DNA of 9,814 nucleotides, from NCBI GenBank assembly GCA_035707825.1, contig DASSTR010000106.1, positions 1-9,814 on the forward strand, written 5' to 3'. The notes below the pieces were generated by a model that saw only the letters and a list, made by a program, of their open reading frames with translations, was not told the origin of the DNA and searched no databases. How positions within the stretch are numbered: position 1 is the first letter of the stretch; each line of letters begins with the position of its first letter. The translations under genes were made by a program, and so were the position numbers. Of the stretch, positions 1 to 6,220 are shown piece by piece. The stretch comes from VRUE01 sp035707825. Lineage in GTDB: Bacteria; Actinomycetota; Thermoleophilia; Solirubrobacterales; 70-9.

Positions 1-13
1 CGAGGAGGCGTCA

Positions 14-41
14 CCGGGCCCGGCGGTAGCGCCGGGCCCGG
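14..41 (-). terminator. GC-rich hairpin after the binding-protein gene
   Basis: Two perfect 12-bp arms (14-25 and 30-41, CCGGGCCCGGCG and its complement) enclose a 4-nt loop. The hairpin lies 22 nt past the stop codon of the solute-binding protein gene on the minus strand. There is no T-tract after it, so it is not a classical intrinsic terminator. U-less hairpins of this strength are often found at operon ends in GC-rich actinobacteria. The terminator role is inferred from position and stem strength. Confidence 0.55.
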
Positions 42-63
42 GTGAGAGCCATTGCGACGCGGC

Positions 64-1692
64 CTACTTGAAGCGGAAGCTGGTCAGGTCCTGACCAAAG
101 GTCGGGTTGACGACCAGGGCGTCGAGATCGATGTCGCTGGAGACAAAGGTGGAGATAGTCGCCGCCCCATAGGGGACGTAGGCGGCAGCTTCGCCGTATT
201 GCTTGTTGAGTTCGGCGTAGGCGGCTTCCTGCTCGGGACCGAGGGGGACTTCGGCCAGTTCGGTCACCTTCTTGCTGAGCGCCGGATCGTCGTAGCGCGC
301 GAGGTTGGTCGTTTCGATCGGCGAGATGCCTTCGGCGGTGAACAGCGGCTGGAAGTATGCATTGGGGTGTGGGTAGTCGCTGAACCAGCTCGCCCAGCCC
401 ATGTCGACGTCGTCAGTCGACTGGTTGCCGACCGTTTCGTAGTAGATGTCGGCGCTGAGCACCTTCAGGTCGGTTTCGAACCCGAGTTCGCGCAGCACGC
501 TGTCGAGGTATTCGCCCGCCTCTTTGTTCGGGCCTTCGTCGTCGGTCCAGACGCCGATCTTCAAGTCGCTCGGCTTTGCTTCCGCGAGCAGGCTTTTCGC
601 CTTCTTCATATCGGTCGGGAAGAGGTCGAATTCTTCGGAGCCGGGAAGGTCAGGCGGCAGCATCTGGTGAAGGACGACGCTCTGGCCGGCGTAGATCCGC
701 GCCAGCGCATCGGGGTCGATCGCGTAGCTGATCGCTTCGCGGACCTTCTGGTCGTCGAAGGGCGCCTTGCTCGTATTCATCCAGAAGAAGTAGTTGGCGA
801 TCGTCGGATCGGTGCGGAACTGGGTGCCTTCGAACTTACGCTTGACGCTCGCGTACCGGTCGGCGGGGGGCGCGTTCTGCATCCACTGAAAGCGGCCGTC
901 TTCGATGTCGTTGACCTGCGTAGTCGCGTTGCGGACGATGGTCACGTCGATCGCGTCCATAGACCCGGCGGGCAGGGCGGCGATCGCCTCGCCGTTGCTC
1001 TTCGCCCAGGCCGGGTTGCGGTGGTAGGACCAACCTTTTCCTGGCTTGACGTCGGCGATCTCGTAGGGACCGGTTGCCGGCGGCGGGGTCTGGGTCTGGT
1101 CTTTGGCAGGGGTGTCGGCCGGCAGCGGCGCCGCAAAGGGCAGCGTCAACTCGTTGGCGAAGGTGCCGCGCGGGCTGGTCAGTTCGATCGCGATTTCGCC
1201 GGTCTTGTCGTTCGTCTTGATTCCTGAGATGCCACCAGACCGAGTCTTCGCGAACTGTTCGGCGCCAACGATGTTTTCGTAGTAATAGGCGCCGGGGGAG
1301 GAGAGCTCGAAGAGTCGTTCGATGGTCGCCTTGAAGTCAGATGCTTTGACCGGAGTGCCGTCGGAGTATTCGAGGCCGGGCCGCAGGAACAACGTGTAGG
1401 TCTTGTCGCCGTTGCTGACCTCTGGCAGATCCTTGGCGAGACCGGGGATGATCTTGGCGCTACCGGAGCCGTTTTCTCGCGGATAGGTGAGCAGTGGCAC
1501 GTAGGTCTCGAACATGGCGGTCCAGCCTTCGAGCGTGTAGGAGCGACCGGGGTCAAGGCTGGGGAAGGAGGCGTAGCTGACCTTCAGCGTCCCACCCTCC
1601 TTGCCGCCGCTGCCGCTGTCGCCACAGGACGAGATCCCGAGGACGAGTAGGGCGCCAAGGATTACCGCAACGACTGGACCTAGCTTCTTCAA
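64..1692 (-). CDS. Family 5 extracellular solute-binding lipoprotein (peptide/nickel type)
   Basis: This 542-residue protein resembles the binding component of oligopeptide/dipeptide/nickel ABC importers (SBP_bac_5). It begins with a lipoprotein signal: MKK, a hydrophobic stretch at residues 6-20, and the lipobox ISSC with the acylated cysteine at residue 23, so it should be anchored outside the membrane. Family signatures are a LRPGLEYSDGTPVKASDF block near residues 102-120 and NTSKAPFDDQKVREAISYAI near 307-326. The start is TTG, chosen because GGGAGG lies 7 nt upstream and the codon overlaps the MFS stop (TTGA). No ABC permease or ATPase gene is adjacent; the only partner is an MFS transporter upstream in the same operon. 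The ligand cannot be told. It might use a permease encoded elsewhere, or act as a sensor or scavenger for the MFS substrate (speculative). The family assignment is firm. Confidence 0.93.
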   Translation of the reverse strand: MKKLGPVVAVILGALLVLGISSCGDSGSGGKEGGTLKVSYASFPSLDPGRSYTLEGWTAMFETYVPLLTYPRENGSGSAKIIPGLAKDLPEVSNGDKTYTLFLRPGLEYSDGTPVKASDFKATIERLFELSSPGAYYYENIVGAEQFAKTRSGGISGIKTNDKTGEIAIELTSPRGTFANELTLPFAAPLPADTPAKDQTQTPPPATGPYEIADVKPGKGWSYHRNPAWAKSNGEAIAALPAGSMDAIDVTIVRNATTQVNDIEDGRFQWMQNAPPADRYASVKRKFEGTQFRTDPTIANYFFWMNTSKAPFDDQKVREAISYAIDPDALARIYAGQSVVLHQMLPPDLPGSEEFDLFPTDMKKAKSLLAEAKPSDLKIGVWTDDEGPNKEAGEYLDSVLRELGFETDLKVLSADIYYETVGNQSTDDVDMGWASWFSDYPHPNAYFQPLFTAEGISPIETTNLARYDDPALSKKVTELAEVPLGPEQEAAYAELNKQYGEAAAYVPYGAATISTFVSSDIDLDALVVNPTFGQDLTSFRFK

Positions 1693-2999
1693 GAGGTGAC
1701 CTCCCGGTCTGACTGGATGGAGTTAGGCCCCACCGCAGGGATTAATTCCACCATAACTTCGTCCTTCTCGGCAGCATTTCCTGCATCGACGCTTGTACGA
1801 CCTGGCAGACGCGCCGCCAGCAGCGGCGTGGCGATCGCGAGTAGTCCAAGGACTCCGAGGCCGGCGAAGAGGAATGTCGCCCTGGGCTCGGCGATGGTGG
1901 CAACGACGCCGCCGGCGAGGTAGCCGATGCCGGGCATCGCTGCGCCGAGCGACTCCACCACGCTCATCACTCGCGCCTGCATGCTCGCCATCGTCAGCTC
2001 CTGCACAGCGCTGACCATCGCCACCCACCAGATTCCGTTGCCTGCCCCGCCGACGGCGGCCGCCATGCATGCGATGGTTAGCTCGGGGGCCGCGGCCATC
2101 CCGAGGTAGCCGGCCGCAATGCCTGCCGTGCTGAAGAAGAGAAGAAGGCCCAACCGTGTCGTGCGCAGGGCGGCGAAGGCGATTCCGCCCACCACCATGC
2201 CGGCCCCCCAGCTGGCGAGCAGCAGCCCATAGCCCGAATCGCCGACCCCGAGCGTGTCCTTGGCATAGATCACCTCGATCGGAATGACCGCGGCGAAGAA
2301 GATCAGTGCTGTGGCCTCGGCGATGATCAGCCGCCGCAGCGCAATCTGCTCCCTTATATAGGCGAGGCCGGCACCGAGCCGCTCGCGCATGTGCCCGGGG
2401 TCGGGCTCGGCCTGCGGCAGGTGGCCTGCGGTGAGGATGATCCAGGCGATCAGATAGAAGGACACCCCGTCGAGCAGCAGCGCGCTCTGGATGCCGAAGC
2501 TGGCAACGACCAGGCCCGCGATACCCGGGCCTAGCGCGGCGCCGCCGGTGAAGCCGATGTTGAGGATCGCGTTACCGGCTCGCAGCTCGCCGTGGGGCTC
2601 GAGCATCGCCGCGACCACCGCTCGGGTGAGCGCCCGCGCCGAGACCGCCAGCGCGCGGTCCAGCGTCGCCAGGACAAGGACGGCAGGGAGGGAGAAGTTG
2701 GACGCCACCAGGGCCAGGGCGCCGAAGGCGGCCGCCTCGCCGCAATAGAGAACCGGCAGCACGAGACGCGGCGGCGGCTGCTCGATGCGGGCGACGAGGA
2801 TCGGCGCCAGCATCGCCGGCAGGAATCCCGTGCCGACGAACAGCAGTGCAGTGGCCATCGCGCTTTCGGTCTGATCGAAGACCAGTACCGACAGGGCGAC
2901 GATCCCCATCCAGTCGCCCAGCTCGTTTACCGCGTAGGAGAGCGCGAGGCGGCGGAAGACCGGTCTTCGCAAGGGATCTCGTAGGCGCGGGCTACTCAT
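1689..2999 (-). CDS. MFS transporter, EntS-like exporter family
   Basis: This 436-residue polytopic membrane protein belongs to the major facilitator superfamily. The N-terminal pattern (PVFRRLALSYAVNELGDWM, then IVALSVLVFDQT) is typical of the EntS/MFS_3 group, whose members export siderophores, macrolides and other small molecules. About 10-12 hydrophobic segments run from residue 15 to about 400, with a basic cytoplasmic loop around 197-220 (HMRERLGAGLAYIREQIALR) between the two halves. A polar tail of about 35 residues follows the last helix. The ATG at 2997-2999 has only AAGGA directly against it, so the ribosome site is weak or the mRNA has a very short leader; an in-frame TTG ten codons in has no better site. 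It is the first gene of a two-gene operon, overlapping the binding-protein start by 4 nt. The repeat array upstream probably controls it. The substrate is unknown. Confidence 0.9.
   Translation of the reverse strand: MSSPRLRDPLRRPVFRRLALSYAVNELGDWMGIVALSVLVFDQTESAMATALLFVGTGFLPAMLAPILVARIEQPPPRLVLPVLYCGEAAAFGALALVASNFSLPAVLVLATLDRALAVSARALTRAVVAAMLEPHGELRAGNAILNIGFTGGAALGPGIAGLVVASFGIQSALLLDGVSFYLIAWIILTAGHLPQAEPDPGHMRERLGAGLAYIREQIALRRLIIAEATALIFFAAVIPIEVIYAKDTLGVGDSGYGLLLASWGAGMVVGGIAFAALRTTRLGLLLFFSTAGIAAGYLGMAAAPELTIACMAAAVGGAGNGIWWVAMVSAVQELTMASMQARVMSVVESLGAAMPGIGYLAGGVVATIAEPRATFLFAGLGVLGLLAIATPLLAARLPGRTSVDAGNAAEKDEVMVELIPAVGPNSIQSDREVTS
1699..1705 (-). promoter_or_regulatory. Ribosome binding site deciding the TTG start of the binding protein
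   Basis: On the minus strand GGGAGGT, the strongest Shine-Dalgarno match in this operon, ends 6 to 7 nt before the TTG at 1692. It lies inside the last codons of the MFS gene, so the two genes are probably translationally coupled. It supports the unusual TTG start, from which the lipoprotein signal peptide reads correctly. Confidence 0.7.
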
Positions 3000-3026
3000 T
3001 CCTTGGGATTCCGTGCATCAGTTATC

Positions 3027-3122
3027 TGCACAAGTTTTCGTGCATATGCACAAGTTTCGGCGAAGCTGTGCTACAAGTTACCCAGCTATTGCACAAATTC
3101 AGTTTTGCTCCCTTGCAAAATT
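3027..3122. repeat. Array of TGCACAAGTT-like direct repeats, probable operator
   Basis: The core ACAAGTT starts at 3030, 3050 and 3073, with ACAAATT at 3093 and a degraded copy (TTGCAAAATTG) at 3113-3123. The fuller unit TGCACAAGTTT is exact in copies 1 and 2; copy 3 is TGCTACAAGTT and copy 4 TGCACAAATT. Steps are 20, 23, 20 and about 23 bp, so the copies lie on roughly the same DNA face and look like two pairs. Copies 1 and 2 are joined by the palindrome TGCATATGCA (3041-3050). The stretch is clearly more AT-rich than its surroundings and begins 27 bp from the MFS start. Direct half-sites about two helical turns apart are known for AraC/XylS and LytTR regulators, but neither family's consensus is matched and no such regulator is encoded here. 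An operator for the MFS operon is the natural reading. Confidence 0.55.
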
Positions 3123-3185
3123 GACTCAGTTGGGAGGTTTCGAATGGGCTTTCGCGGCGGCTGATCTCAAAATCAAAAGACTTAT

Positions 3186-3244
3186 TGCCTAGGCGTGAAT
3201 TTCGCGCTCTAGGCATCGAAAGGGCGCCTACGGGCGTCCTTTCG
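3186..3244 (+). ncRNA. Tandem hairpins, candidate structured leader RNA
   Basis: Two stem-loops are separated by one base. Hairpin 1 (3186-3215) pairs TGCCTAG with CTAGGCA, then GCGTG with CGCGC across one bulged T, with an AATTT loop. Hairpin 2 (3217-3244) is a 12-bp stem capped by C(UACG)G, a member of the very stable UNCG tetraloop class. Each stem has one G-U wobble that would become an A-C mismatch in the opposite transcript, and UACG exists only on the plus strand, so a plus-strand RNA is implied. They lie about 200 nt before the HD-GYP gene. The tail after hairpin 2 (TCGTTTCT) is only mildly T-rich. It could be a leader element, an attenuator, or the 3' end of a small RNA. It does not match a riboswitch class that I recognise. 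Confidence 0.35.
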
Positions 3245-3439
3245 TCGTTTCTGGCGCCGGTTCCTCGTTTGCAGGCGCAGCATCAAGGGCAGATGATCTA
3301 GGCGGCTGGGTCGGACGTAGGCTAGCCTCGAATCGCTCATCTCCTGCGCAGGGTTTGCCGATGTGCTCAAGAATCTATTCACACTTTTGGCTTTCCGGCC
3401 AGAGCCATACCGGCCCCTCTTCATCTGAGGCGTAACTCG
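3245..3439 (+). other. Leader region of the HD-GYP gene with several short palindromes
   Basis: No convincing gene is seen here. The stretch holds 10-bp palindromes AGGCTAGCCT (3319-3328) and CCTGCGCAGG (3343-3352), and a third CTAGGC (3298-3303) like those in the hairpin to its left. I could not identify a confident promoter; TTGCCG near 3355 followed by TATTCA is weak and has short spacing. GAGG at 3427-3430, 9 nt before the ATG at 3440, is the likely ribosome binding site of the HD-GYP gene. Confidence 0.4.
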
Positions 3440-4843
3440 ATGCCAAAAACTCGCCCCTCACGCACCGCAGTCGTCGTGATGATTGCCGCGCTCTTGGCGA
3501 CGGTGGTCGTCGGCGTACGCTTGGCGGATACTGCCAACTGGGACCTCGGCCTGGCCTTCGTCCTGCTCTCCTTCGCTCTGTTCAGCGATCTGACCGCCGT
3601 CAGAGTTCAGTCGCGAATGAAGATTTCGGGCAGCTTTCTTGCCCTTGTCGTCGCGATGGTGCTGCTGGGTGGCACCCCGGCGGCGTTGATTGGGGTGGCG
3701 ACCATCCTCGTCGGGTGGGCCCGCTGGCGGGAGAGCTGGCACTACCTGCTCAACAACACGCTCACCTACGCTCTCTTCTCCCTCGCCGGTGGAGTTCTCT
3801 TCAAGGAAGTCACCAGTCTGCTTGCCGTCACCAGTGACGACGCCCTCTTCTACCTGCTGATCTTCGGTCTCTTCCAGTTTGCGCTGGCTATCAACTTTCT
3901 GATGGTCGCCGGCTACGGCTGCTACATCGAACGGACGCCGTTCAAAGAGAAACTCGTTCTGCTTCCGCCCGTACTGCCGTCGGAGTTCGCGAGCGCGATG
4001 CTCGCCGTGGCGGTCGCCTTCATCTACCACGTGATCGGCATCACGGCGATCGCGTTCTTCGGCGTCGTCTTGGTGACCTTCCAGTACCTGCTCGGGCAGC
4101 TGATCCTCTCCCAGCAGCGTGCCCACGAGCTCGAGGTGCGCTCTAAGCAGCTGGCCAGCTTCCAGGTGGGCATGTTGAGCGCCATGTTGCGCACCCTCGA
4201 CCTGAGGGATCAGATGACCGCCCGTCACAGCGCCGCGGTCGCTCGCTACTCCCGCGCGATCGCCCAGCGTGCCGGCCTTCCTCGCAGCGAAGAGGAGCTC
4301 GTCCACATTGCCGCGCTGCTGCACGACATCGGCAAGTTCATCCTTCCCGACCGGATCCTGAAGGCCAACGTGCCGCTGACCGACGAAGACTGGATGCTGA
4401 TCAAGCGCCATCCCCAGCAGGGCGCCCGCGTCGTCTCCTCGCTGGACGGCTACGGGCCGGTCGCCGAGATCATCCTCGCCCATCACGAGCGGATCGACGG
4501 CAAGGGCTACCCGCGCGGCCTCGAAGGGGAGGAGATTCCCGCGTTGGCTCGGATCATCTCCGTCGCCGATACCTACGACGTGATGACCGCGCGCGACTCC
4601 TACCGCACGCCGGTTTCCTCCCACGAAGCGATCCAGGAGCTGCGCCGGGTCGCCGGCAAACAGCTCGACCCTCGCTTCGTCGAGGTCTTCGTCGAGCTGC
4701 TCGAGGGCCAGGACGTCTCCTTCCAGCACAGCGAGGCGGCCGACTTCGAGAAGGAGCTCGAACTCGAGGCCCGGATCGAAGAGACGGCGAGCCCCGACAG
4801 CAAGCTCGGCCGCTTCGAGGTCCCCGGCCTCAGCGTCAGCTGA
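3440..4843 (+). CDS. Membrane-anchored HD-GYP domain protein, probable cyclic di-GMP phosphodiesterase
   Basis: The 467-residue protein has an N-terminal membrane half (about residues 10-225, roughly 7-8 hydrophobic segments) and a cytoplasmic HD-GYP domain at about 245-425. A short helical linker (226-245) joins them. Metal and signature residues are visible: H263 in TARHS, H295-D296 in HDIGK, H325 in HPQQG, H348-H349, the GYP block HHERIDGKGYP (348-358), and D377 and D380 in VADTYD. This full HD-GYP signature predicts hydrolysis of cyclic di-GMP (to pGpG or GMP). The membrane half resembles integral sensory modules of the MASE type but I cannot name its ligand. The acidic tail (about 435-467) is not conserved-looking. 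The start is supported by GAGG 9 nt upstream. It appears to be a single-gene unit; the next gene is preceded by a repeat array. Confidence 0.9.
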   Translation: MPKTRPSRTAVVVMIAALLATVVVGVRLADTANWDLGLAFVLLSFALFSDLTAVRVQSRMKISGSFLALVVAMVLLGGTPAALIGVATILVGWARWRESWHYLLNNTLTYALFSLAGGVLFKEVTSLLAVTSDDALFYLLIFGLFQFALAINFLMVAGYGCYIERTPFKEKLVLLPPVLPSEFASAMLAVAVAFIYHVIGITAIAFFGVVLVTFQYLLGQLILSQQRAHELEVRSKQLASFQVGMLSAMLRTLDLRDQMTARHSAAVARYSRAIAQRAGLPRSEEELVHIAALLHDIGKFILPDRILKANVPLTDEDWMLIKRHPQQGARVVSSLDGYGPVAEIILAHHERIDGKGYPRGLEGEEIPALARIISVADTYDVMTARDSYRTPVSSHEAIQELRRVAGKQLDPRFVEVFVELLEGQDVSFQHSEAADFEKELELEARIEETASPDSKLGRFEVPGLSVS

Positions 4844-4862
4844 CCGGCGCCGGATTGGGCAA

Positions 4863-4993
4863 CTGGGCCTGACGGGCGGTGCGAGCCTCGCCTAGTTGGG
4901 CCTGACGGGCGGCGCGGCCTCGCCTAGTTGGGCCTGACGGGCGGCGCGAGCCTCGCCTAGATGGGCCTGACGGGCGGCGCGAGCCTCGCCTAG
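4863..4993 (+). repeat. Four tandem copies of a 33-bp unit before the dehydrogenase gene
   Basis: Copies are 4863-4895, 4896-4927, 4928-4960 and 4961-4993. They are almost identical, each containing TGGGCCTGACGGGCGG and ending CCTCGCCTAG. Differences are one substitution in copy 1 (GGT for GGC), a one-base deletion in copy 2 (32 bp), and the first base of each unit. A fragment, ATTGGGC, precedes copy 1 at about 4853. There are no spacers between units, so this is a tandem repeat and not CRISPR. The array fills nearly all of the gap between the HD-GYP stop and the dehydrogenase ATG. Every copy carries TAG in one plus-strand frame, so it is not obviously coding. Confidence 0.9.
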
Positions 4994-4996
4994 ATA
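4967..4996 (+). promoter_or_regulatory. Possible promoter within the last repeat copy
   Basis: CTGACG (4967-4972), 18 bp, then TAGATA (4991-4996) forms a mediocre -35/-10 pair, with the -10 ending 12 nt before the ATG at 5009. There is no Shine-Dalgarno sequence in those 12 nt, which fits a leaderless or nearly leaderless transcript. The same layout (CTGACG, then TAGTTG or TAGATG) recurs in every full repeat unit. The -10 match is weak, so the call is tentative. Confidence 0.3.
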
Positions 4997-5008
4997 CGGT
5001 TCGCCCGC

Positions 5009-6043
5009 ATGCGCGCCGTCACCTTTCAGGCTCCGGGCGAGGTCCGTATCGAGGAGAAGCCGGACCCGCAGGTCAGTGCCGCCGACGAGGTGCTGGTGCG
5101 GGTCGAGGCGAGCGGCATCTGCGGCTCGGACCTCCACATCTACCACGGCCGCGTGCCGGTCGAGCCGGGCTTCACTATCGGCCACGAGTTCGTGGGGACG
5201 GTGCTCGACGCCGGGCCCGACGTCGAGCGGGTCACGGTCGGCGACCGGGTGCTGGGCTGCTTCCACACCGCCTGCGCGACCTGCGCCGCCTGCCTGCGCA
5301 GTGACTACCATCGCTGCCGAAATGGCCAAACCTTCGGCCATGGCTCCAAGCTCGGCAACCTCCAGGGCGCCCAGGCCGAGCTGCTGCTGGTGCCGCGCGC
5401 GAACCTGACCCTGCGGCGGGTGCCCGAGGGCATGTCCGACGAGGTGGCGCTGTTTGCCGGCGACGTGATGGGGACCGGCTACCACGCCGTCGCCCATGCC
5501 GGGATGCGCTCCGGCGACACGGTCGCGGTGCTGGGCCTGGGGCCGGTCGGCCTCTGTGCTGTGCAGGCGGCGCTCGCCGGCGGCGCGGTGAAGGTCTTCG
5601 CGATCGACACGGTCGAGCAGCGCCTGCAGATGGCGGCGGCTTTCGGCGCCACACCGCTTCACCTGGTTGACGACGAGCCGAAGCGCGCCGTGCGGGCGGC
5701 GACCGAGGGCCTCGGCGTCGACGTGGTCGTGGACGCCGTCGGCGACCCGGCGCCGCTGGAAATGGCGATCAGCCTGGCGCGCGACGCCGGCACGGTTTCT
5801 GGGATCGGCGCCTACGCCGGGCGCGGCGAGGTGCCGCTCGGCCTTGCCTGGCTGAAGGGCCTGACCCTGCGCCTCGGCCTCGCCAACGTGATCGCCCACG
5901 TCGATCGCGTGCTCGGCTTGCTCGAGGCGGGCAAGCTCGACCCGGCGCCCCTGGTCACCCACCACATGAAGCTGGACGAGGCCGCGGAGGCCTACGCGCT
6001 CTACGACCAGCGCGAAGCGATGAAGATCGTCCTGACGCCGTAG
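5009..6043 (+). CDS. Zinc-dependent alcohol dehydrogenase, MDR superfamily
   Basis: At 344 residues this is a standard-length medium-chain dehydrogenase/reductase. Catalytic zinc ligands are expected at C38 (GICGSD) and H59-E60 (GHEFVG), with D152 in GDVMGTGYHA also near the site. The structural zinc cysteines are all present at C89, C92, C95 and C103. The Rossmann motif GLGPVG is at 176-181, and D200 at the end of the second strand suggests NAD(H) over NADP(H). The expected reaction is reversible oxidation of an alcohol or polyol to the aldehyde or ketone in the cytoplasm. The GNLQGAQAE segment (116-124) occurs in threonine/sorbitol dehydrogenase-like and formaldehyde dehydrogenase-like members, so the substrate is open. 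The start is taken at the ATG beginning MRAVTF, the usual N-terminus of the family; no ribosome site precedes it. A 51-bp palindrome follows the gene. Confidence 0.93.
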   Translation: MRAVTFQAPGEVRIEEKPDPQVSAADEVLVRVEASGICGSDLHIYHGRVPVEPGFTIGHEFVGTVLDAGPDVERVTVGDRVLGCFHTACATCAACLRSDYHRCRNGQTFGHGSKLGNLQGAQAELLLVPRANLTLRRVPEGMSDEVALFAGDVMGTGYHAVAHAGMRSGDTVAVLGLGPVGLCAVQAALAGGAVKVFAIDTVEQRLQMAAAFGATPLHLVDDEPKRAVRAATEGLGVDVVVDAVGDPAPLEMAISLARDAGTVSGIGAYAGRGEVPLGLAWLKGLTLRLGLANVIAHVDRVLGLLEAGKLDPAPLVTHHMKLDEAAEAYALYDQREAMKIVLTP

Positions 6044-6105
6044 CGCTTGCACGCCCCGCATAGCGACCTACGGTCGGTCAGGCGCTTTTCCACGAACTCT
6101 CCGGA

Positions 6106-6156
6106 TCCACTTCCCTGAGTTGACCACATCCTGTGTGGTCAACTCAGGGAAGTGGA
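6106..6156. repeat. 51-bp perfect inverted repeat, possible terminator
   Basis: Two exactly complementary 23-bp arms (6106-6128 and 6134-6156) flank the 5-nt loop TCCTG. The inner part reads TTGACCACA, loop, TGTGGTCAA. It lies 62 bp after the dehydrogenase stop and 65 bp before the GntR-type start, between two same-direction units. No T-run follows on either strand. A transcription terminator is the simplest role. The length and perfection are more than termination needs, so a small mobile-repeat remnant or a protein-binding site is also possible. A weak 5-bp hairpin (6064-6076) precedes it. Confidence 0.7.
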
Positions 6157-6182
6157 AGAACGCCGCGGCGTCGCTGTGCTAG

Positions 6183-6211
6183 TTGACTAGGACAGCTTCG
6201 GGGGTTACTGT
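6183..6211 (+). promoter_or_regulatory. Promoter of the gntR-yrbE operon, leaderless type
   Basis: TTGACT (6183-6188), exactly 17 bp, then TACTGT (6206-6211) is a good housekeeping-sigma promoter. The ATG of the GntR-type gene is at 6221, 9 nt after the -10 hexamer, where transcription normally begins about 7 nt after it. No Shine-Dalgarno sequence fits in between. The mRNA should therefore be leaderless or have a leader of a few bases. It also fixes the start codon of the regulator. Confidence 0.65.
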
Positions 6212-6220
6212 GTCTTCCGA

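Noticed and set aside
52..1227. Long open frame on the plus strand opposite the binding-protein gene; similar ones at 3458-4729 (minus), 4892-6061 (minus), 6179-7099 (minus) and 7068-8063 (minus).
   Set aside because: They mirror well-supported genes in GC-rich DNA, their residue composition is skewed (H, R, G, D, V rich), and they carry no family motif.
3022..3032. DnaA-box-like TTATCTGCACA and an origin-like AT-rich island with iteron-style repeats
   Set aside because: The box has inserted bases compared with TTATCCACA, there is only one, and no replication gene is nearby. An operator explains the repeats better.
3022..3424. Small minus-strand open frames in the intergenic region (about 64 and 71 codons)
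   Set aside because: They have no good ribosome site or recognisable motif, and they overlap the repeat array and the hairpins.
4835..4853. Adjacent 10-bp palindromes GTCAGCTGAC and CCGGCGCCGG at the HD-GYP stop
   Set aside because: They have no loop and cannot form RNA hairpins of useful length. Short GC palindromes are common here.
4863..4993. CRISPR array
   Set aside because: The 33-bp units abut with no spacers, and there are no cas genes.
4892..4993. Repeat peptide LGEARAARQAQ encoded by the 33-bp units on the minus strand
   Set aside because: It is the end of a frame that merely shadows the dehydrogenase gene. One unit is 32 bp and breaks the register, and no start or ribosome site supports it.
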